64,000 nucleotides of DNA from G963556115 sp963666605 (lineage in GTDB: Bacteria > Planctomycetota > SZUA-567): contig OZ223208.1 of the NCBI GenBank assembly GCA_965140405.1, positions 3,410,001-3,474,000 of the forward strand, given 5' to 3'. The notes under the pieces were generated by a model that was given only the letters and a program-made list of their open reading frames with translations, was not told where the DNA came from and did no database searches. Position 1 is the first letter of the stretch; each line of letters opens with the position of its first letter. This document shows positions 16,869-25,332 of the stretch, piece after piece. The position numbers were made by a program, and so were the translations under genes.

Positions 16869-18200
16869 CTACTTAGACAATTTCCTATGCGGAAATTTAG
16901 CAACAAGACTACATAGAGCCAACACCACTAGTACTGCGGCGACTATGTAAGAGGCTGCATTATACTCACCAAAGAACTCAAAGCTCCAGCCAAAGATACT
17001 TGGTCCCACAGCACTGAAGAATATCATAAACGACATCGCAAGCCCACTAATCTGCCCCAAGTGAGTACGCCCAAAGTATCTCGGCCATACCAGACTAGAG
17101 ACCACGCTGAATACCCCAGCAGCTACCCCATGCCCAATAACAATCATAGTAACACTATTGTCGTTAGTGCTCAATAGCAAGACACCTAGCAACTCCAAAG
17201 TCAAACCGCACAACATGAGCAAGAGCAACCAGTTCAACCTGTGTTTGAACTTCCTGGTATCAGAGAGGAAACCAACAGCAAGATTGAGACAGACTCCAAT
17301 AATCGCCGCCATCTTGAACATCCCAAAGGCCTCTGCACTACTTTTACCTGCTACTTCAAAGATAGATTCGATATGGAAGGTAACAGCAGTCACAACCAAA
17401 CTGTACATCCCAAGAGAGATATTGAATATCCAGAAGGTATAGTTACGGAGCACCTCTTTATACTCCCACTCCTCTTCAAGATCTTCCTTACTCGCCGTTG
17501 CGAGATCCCTCGCATGCTCTTCTTCTGTAATTCCATCAGGTAACAATCCAGAGTCTTCTGGCCTATCTCTATAGAAGACAAGTACAAAGACAGCATAAGC
17601 AATAGACATAATACCTAGGAGAACCCAGACAAACCTCCAGTCATAGATCGCCCTGATACTGTTATATATAGTAGGCAAGAACGAGAATGTTACAACGATA
17701 GCAATCCCGAGAAAAGCATTTGCTCTACCCCTCTTCTTATCAAACCATCTCATCAGCATAGTTCTACTTGATAAGCTGAGTATTCCCTGCCCAAAGAAGC
17801 GTACCATCCAGAACCCAAGAGTAATGACGACCATTGCGACCACGACTCCGCCGCCAAAGAAGTCAGAGATGCGATCAGAGTATGCCATATAGAATAAGAA
17901 TAATCCCAGTCCCACAACCGAAACAGAGACGACCCTACGCACCGAATAATAGTCAAGCATCTTTCCCGCCTTACCGATCATGAAAGACGATGCGATTGTC
18001 CCTATCATATAAGCAAGACTGAGCTGAAATCTAGAAATTTTAAGATTTTCAACCAGTGAATCAGTAAATGCTGCGACCCCGATAGTCTGTCCAGGTCCAC
18101 TCATAATCATACCAAACGCGGCACATATAAATATTATATACCCATAAAAGAACGGGAATTTTGCTGGATCAAACGGTATTTTTGCTCTCTTTTTTCTCAT
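16869..18200 (-). CDS. Major facilitator superfamily transporter
   Basis: A 443-residue protein with about twelve hydrophobic segments. The loop GKMLDYYSVRRV is a variant of the MFS loop 2-3 motif, and FFGQGILSLSSRTMLMRWFDKKRGRANA resembles monocarboxylate or oxalate/formate antiporter-type carriers. A charged central loop (about 205-235, RPEDSGLLPDGITEEEHARDL) separates the two halves. It is a single-gene unit with its own terminator. The substrate is unknown; an organic anion is a reasonable guess from the subfamily look only. Confidence 0.85.
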   Translation of the reverse strand: MRKKRAKIPFDPAKFPFFYGYIIFICAAFGMIMSGPGQTIGVAAFTDSLVENLKISRFQLSLAYMIGTIASSFMIGKAGKMLDYYSVRRVVSVSVVGLGLFLFYMAYSDRISDFFGGGVVVAMVVITLGFWMVRFFGQGILSLSSRTMLMRWFDKKRGRANAFLGIAIVVTFSFLPTIYNSIRAIYDWRFVWVLLGIMSIAYAVFVLVFYRDRPEDSGLLPDGITEEEHARDLATASKEDLEEEWEYKEVLRNYTFWIFNISLGMYSLVVTAVTFHIESIFEVAGKSSAEAFGMFKMAAIIGVCLNLAVGFLSDTRKFKHRLNWLLLLMLCGLTLELLGVLLLSTNDNSVTMIVIGHGVAAGVFSVVSSLVWPRYFGRTHLGQISGLAMSFMIFFSAVGPSIFGWSFEFFGEYNAASYIVAAVLVVLALCSLVAKFPHRKLSK

Positions 18201-18458
18201 TTATTCTCACAATCATTAATGAATTAAAATTAATTTATCCACAATTATAGTTAAATAAAACCCACAAGATATAGTAATAATAATATTCTTATTACTATAC
18301 CTACAATATTTTTCTCAAATGAGCTTAAATTACTAGGAAATTCGGACGATTATGTATAATATGAAATGACATGAAATTGAGATTGTATATAATTGATTTT
18401 GTTGGTATTTTGTTTAAAATGCTATAAATTCTCCAGACAAATAAGGTAGTAATCTTCT
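18201..18458. other. AT-rich divergent promoter region
   Basis: It separates the MFS gene from the PilZ gene and must hold both promoters. One DnaA-box-like TTATCCACA is present at about 18236, alone and without others nearby. No ORF or strong hairpin is seen. Confidence 0.4.
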
Positions 18459-19307
18459 ATGGTAGCTAAATGTAGTAAATGCCACTCAAGCAGTACTCCC
18501 CAAGAGGAACTAGCCTTTAATAAGGTTGGCAAGAACTCGTGGGGACTAATCTGTAAAAGCTGCCTTACCTCATCCGGTCTCAAATGGCACGAGCCAGGCG
18601 AGTTACACTGGCTAGGCTCGTATGCAGGTCTATACAATACTGAGACAACGAGACTACTTAGTAGTATCAAAGAAGCCAATGGCCTCATACCTGATAAGAT
18701 TGCTGAGAACGAGCGTCGATACGAACGACACAATATTGTAAAGCGTGGTTTTATAAAATTCCCAAACAAAGAGAGCGAGATCTTGGTTGTAATCAAGGAT
18801 CTATCAAAGGGTGGCCTCCGCTTTGTTAGCAATACCAAATTTTCCATAGCCCAGATAGCAAATATCCGTATAGAGAGCAGCAAGAACTCCTCCAAAGACA
18901 GTGGCTTTTCAGATAACATAGAGATAGTCAGAGTAATACCACAAGAAAATGGTACTTACGAGATGGGAGCAAGATTCTTAGCGTCAGAAACAGTCGAAGT
19001 AGCGAAGAAGAAGAAGAGCCGTGATTCCCGCCACAATCTCCTCCTAAGCTTGAGGTATAAGGCTACGAGTAGCGCTCCAGCAGCAATCGGAGCTGTAATC
19101 GAACTTGGTCGTAGTAATGCCTTACTACTAATGACCGACGAAATGGCCAAAGGGGATCGTTTTGCCCTACAGATTACCGGTAGTACTGGAGTTTTTGCCC
19201 ATCAAGAACTCAGTGGTCTTGCAATGGTGAAGCGTAGTGAGATGGTATATTCTGGTAATTTCGAAGTCTTGGTAGATCTACTCAAAGTAAATATCAAAAA
19301 GATCTAA
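18459..19307 (+). CDS. PilZ-domain protein with N-terminal zinc-ribbon motif
   Basis: A 282-residue soluble protein. C5, C8 and C32, C35 (two CxxC pairs) suggest a small zinc ribbon at the N-terminus. A PilZ domain follows with the cyclic-di-GMP motifs RxxxR (R86-R90, RRYER) and D/NxSxxG (D114, DLSKGG). A second, more diverged beta domain fills about 190-280, starting after a lysine-rich KKKKSRDSRHN linker, and could be another PilZ-like fold. It probably answers to cyclic-di-GMP, which the diguanylate cyclase at 34091-34990 could make. The start at 18459 has only a weak upstream AAGG. Confidence 0.85.
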   Translation: MVAKCSKCHSSSTPQEELAFNKVGKNSWGLICKSCLTSSGLKWHEPGELHWLGSYAGLYNTETTRLLSSIKEANGLIPDKIAENERRYERHNIVKRGFIKFPNKESEILVVIKDLSKGGLRFVSNTKFSIAQIANIRIESSKNSSKDSGFSDNIEIVRVIPQENGTYEMGARFLASETVEVAKKKKSRDSRHNLLLSLRYKATSSAPAAIGAVIELGRSNALLLMTDEMAKGDRFALQITGSTGVFAHQELSGLAMVKRSEMVYSGNFEVLVDLLKVNIKKI

Positions 19308-19676
19308 AAAAAGCCCTAAATTGAGCATTGCCACTCACCTCTAATACCCAGCAAACTACTCAAACAGTACTATTTTACCAATAAAATACTAGGTAATATT
19401 TATATTATAAAGCACAATGAGACGGTATAATTATGACAATTTAAGTCCATATAATCCAGACTCAAGCCAACATACCAGCCGTGCACCCAAGGCTAGCAAT
19501 TGGTCGCCCAACAAATAATGCATAATAATTCTAAGAATGATATTGATTAGAACTCAATAATTGCTAGTATTATACATCACAGATTTAAAAACAAAGAACC
19601 AACTCAAGGGCACACAAAAAACGCATAAAGCCCTCGACAAAAAAAGAAAAGAAGCAATAAAGCAACACCCAAATAT
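19308..19676. other. Gene-free stretch before tRNA-Arg
   Basis: About 370 AT-rich bases without a supported ORF, strong stem or repeat. It should contain the tRNA promoter, but I see no clear hexamer pair. Confidence 0.4.
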
Positions 19677-19753
19677 GCGCCTGTAGCTCATCCGGATAGA
19701 GCGTCGCTTTCCTAAAGCGAAGGTAGTGAGTTCGAGTCTCGCCAGGCGTACCA
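19677..19753 (+). tRNA. tRNA-Arg (anticodon CCT)
   Basis: A full cloverleaf can be drawn. Acceptor GCGCCTG pairs with CAGGCGT (with one G-T wobble), the D arm is GCTC/GAGC, the anticodon loop TTCCTAA gives CCT, and the T arm is GTGAG-TTCGAGT-CTCGC. CCA is encoded. A strong terminator follows. Confidence 0.95.
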
Positions 19754-19757
19754 CTAC

Positions 19758-19803
19758 AAAAAAGGCTGCAAATGCTATTACACAAGCATTTACAGCCTTT
19801 TTC
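19758..19803 (+). terminator. Terminator after tRNA-Arg
   Basis: AAAGGCTG and AAATGC pair with GCATTT and CAGCCTTT, with one mismatch, followed by five T. Confidence 0.85.
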
Positions 19804-20308
19804 AATACTAGCATCCAACCAATTCATCTAGACAAATCAAAAACAAACTTACTTTGCATGCTTTCCAGCAAAATAAGTCACAAAAGCACAACGAACTATA
19901 TTTACTATACACAAAACTAATACTGGGTGCTCCAAGCAAAAAACAATATTTTTATCAGCTCTGTTCAATATCATAACATAATTTGAAAATTTTAGTAGAA
20001 AATCTATTATAGATATTAGGGAAGTTAAGTTCCCTCGAACCTTATTTTAATAATATTCATGATGAAAATGAATAATAACAGAAGTGTAACAAATTAATTT
20101 GTAGTTTTTTGTTTTACAAAAAATATAATCCGTATTTACGGCATACAAACAGAAAAGCATTTACATACTAGTTCTTTACTAAAATACATATACTGTTTAT
20201 TGCATGTATGAAATAACCATACAAAAAACAATTAACTTGCACGATACACTCTAAAATATTAAGATGTCCATATTGACATTTATACATAGATTTAACGAAG
20301 AGGACATT
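19804..20308. other. Gene-free stretch before the small lipoprotein gene
   Basis: About 500 very AT-rich bases. No ORF, tRNA or strong inverted repeat was recognised. Confidence 0.4.
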
Positions 20309-20503
20309 ATGAAGAGGTTATTACTATTAGCAGCTATCACCGCCTTATACGCGACAGGATGTGAACAGAAGACTAAAACTCCGCCACAAAAGACTAAAGA
20401 ACTACGAGAAGTTACTAGAGAAGAACTCAGAGAGCAGCAAGAATTATTAGACAACATGCAAAGACCACAAGAATTTGATATAGAAGATATCCAGAAGAAT
20501 TAA
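20309..20503 (+). CDS. Small lipoprotein, unknown function
   Basis: A 64-residue protein. The N-terminus MKRLLLLAAITALYATGC is a lipoprotein signal peptide with lipobox cysteine at about residue 18. The mature part is short, charged and likely helical (KTKELREVTREELREQQELL). The ATG at 20309 has GAGGA five bases upstream; the longer frame from 20264 lacks a site. It is followed 58 bases on by another small membrane protein, perhaps in one transcript. I do not recognise a family. Confidence 0.75.
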   Translation: MKRLLLLAAITALYATGCEQKTKTPPQKTKELREVTREELREQQELLDNMQRPQEFDIEDIQKN

Positions 20504-20561
20504 TGCAGTAAACTCAAATATCTATCACCCTTATTAAAACGCACACAAAGGAGATTATCAA

Positions 20562-20750
20562 ATGGAAAACATGATAGCTGGACTAGCAAGTTTCTTTATA
20601 CCTGGTCTTGGCCAATTACTACAACAACGTTTCTTAGCAGCAATCATATATTTTCTCCTCGCAGGAGCTGTATGGTGGGCAACGCTAGGTACTTTCGGCT
20701 GGGTTATAAATATAATTGCCTGCATCAGCGCTTTAAGATGGAATAGATAG
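20562..20750 (+). CDS. Small two-helix membrane protein (TM2-like)
   Basis: A 62-residue hydrophobic protein. GLASFFIPGLGQLLQQRFLA matches the opening of TM2-domain-like small proteins: a first segment ending in PGLGQ, then a second (AAIIYFLLAGAVWWATL), with a third hydrophobic stretch at the end. AAGGAG lies eight bases before the ATG. It probably sits in the inner membrane. No function is known for such proteins. Confidence 0.75.
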   Translation: MENMIAGLASFFIPGLGQLLQQRFLAAIIYFLLAGAVWWATLGTFGWVINIIACISALRWNR

Positions 20751-21230
20751 TAAAATACTCTACAGCAAGCAAAGTAATTAATAGAAGTACTACCACACAT
20801 ACAACAACCAAGAGGACTGTCACCAAGATATTCCTCTCCAGTATTAATACGCCCGTATCTACACAAGACTACGGTAATAGGCAAAGATCGCACTGCTCAA
20901 CACTCCAAGTAGCACTCTAAAGATACCGAACCACACAGACGACACAACTTACCAATAAAATCATACAATACAAAAATTCACCCTCCAATAACCACTCAAT
21001 ATTCTTTATCCAATAAGTGCAAATCTTTAATACTTGACAGATTTTAAAAATGAAATTAAAATGCAACTAAGCTGATCACATTATTTCAGACATGTTGTGT
21101 TTTTAATGATTACACCAACTGCTAATCCAACACAAGACACATCCAATTGCTAATTTAAAAGTACCCTGTATTAATACATTAGTAAGTTTCTACTACTGTA
21201 ACCTTACCGCCCTTTAGAAGGAGTGATATC
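20751..21230. other. Gene-free stretch with one strong promoter-like site
   Basis: About 480 bases without a supported longer ORF. It contains TTGACA/TAAAAT at 21034-21062 (listed separately), which would drive a transcript into the short ORF at 21231. Confidence 0.4.
21034..21062 (+). promoter_or_regulatory. Candidate sigma-70 promoter in the 20.8-21.5 kb gap
   Basis: TTGACA (21034-21039) and TAAAAT (21057-21062) are spaced by 17 bases, close to ideal. No annotated-size gene follows for almost 500 bases, only a 22-codon ORF at 21231. Confidence 0.55.
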
Positions 21231-21299
21231 TTGAGCAAACCAACAGTAGTAAAACACCACGTAAACCGTTTTTCAATAAATCCGCCACCCTATTACTAA
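21231..21299 (+). CDS. Possible 22-residue peptide
   Basis: A TTG start with AAGGAG eight to nine bases upstream opens a 22-codon frame (SKPTVVKHHVNRFSINPPP, ending in two tyrosines). It is basic and proline-rich at the end. It could be a leader peptide, a small protein, or the surviving start of a lost gene. The only support is the ribosome site and the upstream promoter-like sequence. Confidence 0.3.
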   Translation: MSKPTVVKHHVNRFSINPPPYY

Positions 21300-21471
21300 T
21301 ACTCAGCCGGTACTACTTCCTTTATAGAAATAATTATAACAATCAGCAAATTTTCCACCGAGAACTTACTATTTCTGTCTACCAACAAAAGCTAGTACAG
21401 CAAGAAAGACCTATAATTTACGGGTATTTTCAAGCTTACTCAAAACTACTTTTCAGGAACTACAATATCAC

Positions 21472-21501
21472 TTGACTTTACTAGAATACTTAGTGTACAA
21501 T
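21472..21501 (+). promoter_or_regulatory. Candidate promoter of the amidohydrolase-DUF1704-ligase operon
   Basis: TTGACT (21472-21477) and TACAAT (21496-21501) are 18 bases apart and 47 bases before the start at 21548. Confidence 0.6.
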
Positions 21502-21547
21502 CAGCGAAAATTATCAAGTGATACCCATAACTTAGCCAAGGAATAAG

Positions 21548-22339
21548 ATGAAGACACCGCCTCGTGAGCCACTCAAGACAAAGTACCATAGTGGTGCGAT
21601 TGTAGCGTCCTCTATTCACAGTGGCCACTATATGAGCAGCGATCTCATCACAAGATCAGGTCTATCTGAAGATATGCGCTCGCGCGAAGAAGATCCCTTT
21701 ACAGATAGCTGGACGAAGATTGTCCCCAACCATATTAACGGCGTATATTCACGTTTTGAATTTGACATAAACAGACCTCCCGAAAATGCAGTTTACAAAA
21801 AACCTGAAGACGCTTGGGGACTGAATGTATGGCGTGAAGAACTTGATGAAAAACTATACAACCGCTCAATAGAGTACTATAATCAAGCATACAGGATGCT
21901 GCATGAATACTACTCGTTTCTTGAACAAAAGCACGGAAAGTTTGTAGTTCTTGATCTACACTCTTATAACTATAGGAGAGCTGGAGCAGAAGCTCCCCCT
22001 TCACCTGAAGAGACCCATCCACAGATCAACATCGGCACAGGCTCAATAAACAAAGATCTCTGGGGTAACTTAGTGAATAGATTTATTTCAGATTTAAGCC
22101 AATGCCAAGTAAACGGAGTAAAACTCAATGTGCAAGAAAATCTAATATTTAAAGGCGCCCAGCACTCCCAGTGGACTCACCGTGAATTCCCTGAGTCCGG
22201 CTGTGTCATTGCTATCGAAGTCAAGAAGTTTTTTATGGATGAATGGAGTGGGGTGCTGTATAATGATATTCATAAAGAGATCGAACTCGCTCTAGCATCA
22301 ACAATAAGTGGTATTCTTGAAGAATTGAGGGCAAACTAA
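21548..22339 (+). CDS. N-formylglutamate amidohydrolase family protein
   Basis: A 263-residue protein of the N-formylglutamate amidohydrolase (FGase) family. Family features are IVASSIHSGHYM near residue 20, REEDPFTDSW near 47, SRFEFDINRP near 68, the central FVVLDLHSYNYRR near 135 and, late, IAIEVKKFFMDEW. The SIHSGH, EED and DLHSYN blocks carry likely zinc ligands. Classical members deformylate N-formylglutamate in histidine breakdown, but no hut gene is near. It begins the three-gene unit with DUF1704 and an ATP-grasp protein; the stop abuts the next start. AAGGA precedes the ATG. The substrate in this setting is unknown. Confidence 0.87.
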   Translation: MKTPPREPLKTKYHSGAIVASSIHSGHYMSSDLITRSGLSEDMRSREEDPFTDSWTKIVPNHINGVYSRFEFDINRPPENAVYKKPEDAWGLNVWREELDEKLYNRSIEYYNQAYRMLHEYYSFLEQKHGKFVVLDLHSYNYRRAGAEAPPSPEETHPQINIGTGSINKDLWGNLVNRFISDLSQCQVNGVKLNVQENLIFKGAQHSQWTHREFPESGCVIAIEVKKFFMDEWSGVLYNDIHKEIELALASTISGILEELRAN

Positions 22340-22340
22340 T

Positions 22341-24215
22341 TTGATTACATCTAGTAAATTCAAAGTAATCGAGAAGAAAGTTTCCGACAAGATTGCTGCT
22401 GGACACACAGTTAATTTTGTCATCCCTGGTGGCGGCAAGGTCTATATTGAAAAAGGCCTACCATACCTCTGCGTCTATAGAGAGCCACTAAAAAAGCATG
22501 ACCTAGGGACAAGGAAGCTCATCACTGGTACAGCATCATACCTTACTTTCCGCCCATCAAAATTAGTAAATGACAATATAAAGTCGCTTATCAGCACAAT
22601 CGTAGCTACCCTACAAGAGCATTATGGCACCTGCCTTATTGTCGAGATTTGGTCTGGAAAAGAGCTGCAAGAGTCGACAGTCTCTCAAGAGCACCTCAAG
22701 CCGTCATTCACCTTCGTCCATAAAACCGAGCACCAGAGTATTGCTCAACAGCTATCCACTCCTTTTGCAAGAATAAAGCTATTAGGAGGCTCTGCTGGGA
22801 TCAAGCATATACGCCGTAAGTCATGCTGCCAGAAGGGTAAGTTCCAATTATTATCAACACCAGGAGACAATATCTTTTCAATAGGTATCGAGGTCTCTCC
22901 TATTTACCGCCACCCAGTAACAGAAGAAATTTTTCCACTCGCCCTACGTAGATTGACCCGTCAATTTACAACAGCGATGCACCGCAGTTTATTCACATTT
23001 ATGCGGACGCACATGAATAATTATCCTCCGCACTTCTACTCATTAGGGAGAAAATCGGCGCTCAAGAATGTTTGGTCAGTAGACCAGAAACTCGCAGATT
23101 TTTCTGATAACCTTGAGTTACTACTCAACGTCACCCCGGTCAACGCAGAGAAGTCGTGGAAGGAATTTGTTCATAGTAGATATACCAAGCAACCTACATT
23201 TTATTACAGACCATTGATAAAAGATCCATTCGCACTAAAGAGAGAGCTTTACTCCATTCCTGTTGATCGAGTCGAAGATCCAGCTTTTTCTATACTCTTT
23301 AGAGATAAGGTAGAGGAGCTTGACAGACAGATAACCCTACTAGAAGACAGAGGCACGATTAATTTTCTTCATGAAAGCAGGCAGCTATACCAAGAGGTAG
23401 ACGAAAATCTTCTGACCCTTGCAAAGAGAATTCTTGACACTAAAGTTCACAAAACTAGAAAGCCACCCACACTAATAAAGGCTCAGGATTTTGCAAAAAA
23501 AGCAAGAGAAAAGATCTCCTCATATAATGCAGCCTTCCCGGATTTGAATGTAAAGGTTCAAGTCCGCGATGATATTTCTGGAATACTTGTCTCAAACGGA
23601 AACCTTTTACTAAGTTCTAATTATTCTATACCGAGTAATAGAGTAGATGCAATACTCCAACATGAAGTTGGCACCCATATTCTGACCTACCTAAATGGCA
23701 GGAATCAGCGCCTCAAACTACTCTCTTCCGGACTGAGTGGCTACGATGCACTACAAGAAGGGATAGCGACACTAAGCGAGTACCTATTAGGTGGGATGGA
23801 TTTCCAAAGGCTTCGTCTTCTAGCGGCACGTGTTTTAGCTGTATACATTATGAGTAATGGTGGAACATTCCCTGAATGCTATAAAGTTCTTAAAGACCAG
23901 CATGGCTTCAACAATTTATCAGCATATAAAATTACCATGAGAGTCTTTAGATCTGGCGGTTTTACAAAAGACGCTGTATATCTTCTAGGACTGCAAAAAG
24001 TGTTTGACTATATAAAAGGAGGTGGTATCATTGATATACTGTATATTGGAAAGATGTCACTGCAACATATTCCAATACTCAAAGAATTATTAACTCGTGA
24101 CGTTTTGACTTGGCCAACATTACTTCCAACTTTTCTTACTGAAGCTCCTGTGCTATCTCGCTTAGAAAAGATTAGAAATGGTTTGGAAATAATTGATTTA
24201 TTTGATGAGATATAG
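22341..24215 (+). CDS. DUF1704 / QEGLA-motif metallopeptidase-like protein (MATCAP-related family)
   Basis: A 624-residue protein with a TTG start just after the previous stop (GAGGG upstream). The C-terminal half holds the DUF1704 signature: HEVGTH at H441-H446 (an HExxxH zinc motif) and QEGIA at Q472-A476, which supplies a glutamate. The older bacterial label is flavohemoglobin expression-modulating QEGLA protein. The animal relatives MATCAP1/2 are tyrosine carboxypeptidases acting on tubulin tails. The N-terminal 300 residues look like a separate domain related to the amidohydrolase-like front of such bacterial proteins, with no clear motif. Likely cytoplasmic, acting with its neighbours on a peptide or amino-acid conjugate. 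Confidence 0.85.
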   Translation: MITSSKFKVIEKKVSDKIAAGHTVNFVIPGGGKVYIEKGLPYLCVYREPLKKHDLGTRKLITGTASYLTFRPSKLVNDNIKSLISTIVATLQEHYGTCLIVEIWSGKELQESTVSQEHLKPSFTFVHKTEHQSIAQQLSTPFARIKLLGGSAGIKHIRRKSCCQKGKFQLLSTPGDNIFSIGIEVSPIYRHPVTEEIFPLALRRLTRQFTTAMHRSLFTFMRTHMNNYPPHFYSLGRKSALKNVWSVDQKLADFSDNLELLLNVTPVNAEKSWKEFVHSRYTKQPTFYYRPLIKDPFALKRELYSIPVDRVEDPAFSILFRDKVEELDRQITLLEDRGTINFLHESRQLYQEVDENLLTLAKRILDTKVHKTRKPPTLIKAQDFAKKAREKISSYNAAFPDLNVKVQVRDDISGILVSNGNLLLSSNYSIPSNRVDAILQHEVGTHILTYLNGRNQRLKLLSSGLSGYDALQEGIATLSEYLLGGMDFQRLRLLAARVLAVYIMSNGGTFPECYKVLKDQHGFNNLSAYKITMRVFRSGGFTKDAVYLLGLQKVFDYIKGGGIIDILYIGKMSLQHIPILKELLTRDVLTWPTLLPTFLTEAPVLSRLEKIRNGLEIIDLFDEI

Positions 24216-24227
24216 AAAGATAATTAT

Positions 24228-25271
24228 ATGAAAATTGGTTTCTTAGTAAATGATGTCATGACAGAAGAAGCGGGATTCACTACAACAAGATTGAGCTTTG
24301 AAGCAATAAATATGGGGCATGAGGCATGGACGATCGGAGTCGGTGATCTCGCCTATGACAAGGATGAATCTATCCGAGCACGAGCACGGGCAGTTCCAAA
24401 GAAGCGCTACAAATCCAGAGACCTATACCTCAAAGACCTTCAAGGCAAGGCAGCCATTAAAGAGCGAATAACAATTGATGATTTAGACGTTCTTTTTCTA
24501 AGGAATGTCCCTTCAGACGACTACCTAAAGCGTCCTTGGGCGGTAAGCATTGCTACGGAATTTGGTAGAATTGCACTTAGGCACGGGGTTATTGTTGTAA
24601 ATGATCCTAGTGGACTTGCAAATGCAGCGAGCAAGATGTACTTCCAGCTATTCCCTGAAGATGTCCGTCCCGGTACTTTAATAACAAGGAACAGAGGTGA
24701 GATAAAAGATTTTGCAAAAGAGCATGGTACAGTTGTACTCAAGCCTCTTCAAGGCTCAGGCGGCGCAAGTGTATTTCTTGTAAGACCTAGTGACCTAGCA
24801 AACCTCAACCAAATGATAGATGCTGTCAGTAGAGATGGCTATGTTATCTGTCAAGAGTACCTTCCTGCTGCAGAAGAAGGAGACACCAGACTCTTTATGA
24901 TGAACGGACGGCCACTCCAGGTTAGAGGTAAGTATGCAGCGTTTAGAAGACTCCGTAATGGTGATGACATGCGTTCAAATATTCATGCTGGTGGAGTACT
25001 AGCTCCAGCGACAATAACCGATGAGGCACTTCATATTGCAGAAATAGTTCGTCCAAAACTTGTGCAAGACGGGATGTTCCTTGTAGGACTTGATATTGTT
25101 GGTAATAAACTTATGGAAATAAATGTATTCAGCCCTGGTGGTCTAGGTAGCGCGCAGAAATTTACAAATATAAACTTCAGTAAATATGTAATCAATGCAC
25201 TAGAACGAAAGGTTGACTACATGAGCTTTTATGGTAGAAATTTTGATAATATTGATATGTGCACATTGTAA
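24228..25271 (+). CDS. ATP-grasp ligase resembling glutathione synthetase
   Basis: A 347-residue ATP-grasp protein. The N-terminus MKIGFLVNDVMTEEAGFTTT followed by LDVLFLRNVPSDDY and GVIVVNDPSGLANAASKMY matches the glutathione synthetase substrate domain. VVLKPLQGSGGASVFLV is the ATP-grasp nucleotide loop, EEGDTRLFMMNG and LVGLDIVGNKLMEINVFSPGG carry the metal and ATP ligands. It should form a peptide bond between a carboxylate and an amine, as in gamma-glutamyl or dipeptide synthesis. It comes 12 bases after the DUF1704 gene. No glutamate-cysteine ligase is in view, so true glutathione synthesis is not supported. Confidence 0.85.
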   Translation: MKIGFLVNDVMTEEAGFTTTRLSFEAINMGHEAWTIGVGDLAYDKDESIRARARAVPKKRYKSRDLYLKDLQGKAAIKERITIDDLDVLFLRNVPSDDYLKRPWAVSIATEFGRIALRHGVIVVNDPSGLANAASKMYFQLFPEDVRPGTLITRNRGEIKDFAKEHGTVVLKPLQGSGGASVFLVRPSDLANLNQMIDAVSRDGYVICQEYLPAAEEGDTRLFMMNGRPLQVRGKYAAFRRLRNGDDMRSNIHAGGVLAPATITDEALHIAEIVRPKLVQDGMFLVGLDIVGNKLMEINVFSPGGLGSAQKFTNINFSKYVINALERKVDYMSFYGRNFDNIDMCTL

Positions 25272-25332
25272 TTAAGTATATCAAAAATATGCAAAAATAG
25301 TTTGAGTCATATGACTTATTATAATAGTTGAA

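Noticed and set aside
18234..18243. DnaA box suggesting a replication origin
   Set aside because: Only one perfect TTATCCACA is present, with no cluster and no dnaA or dnaN gene in view.
21548..22339. Histidine-degradation hutG
   Set aside because: No hutH, hutU or hutI is nearby and the operon partners are a DUF1704 protein and an ATP-grasp ligase.
24228..25271. True glutathione synthetase gshB
   Set aside because: No gamma-glutamylcysteine ligase is visible and the operon context differs, so only the ATP-grasp resemblance is claimed.
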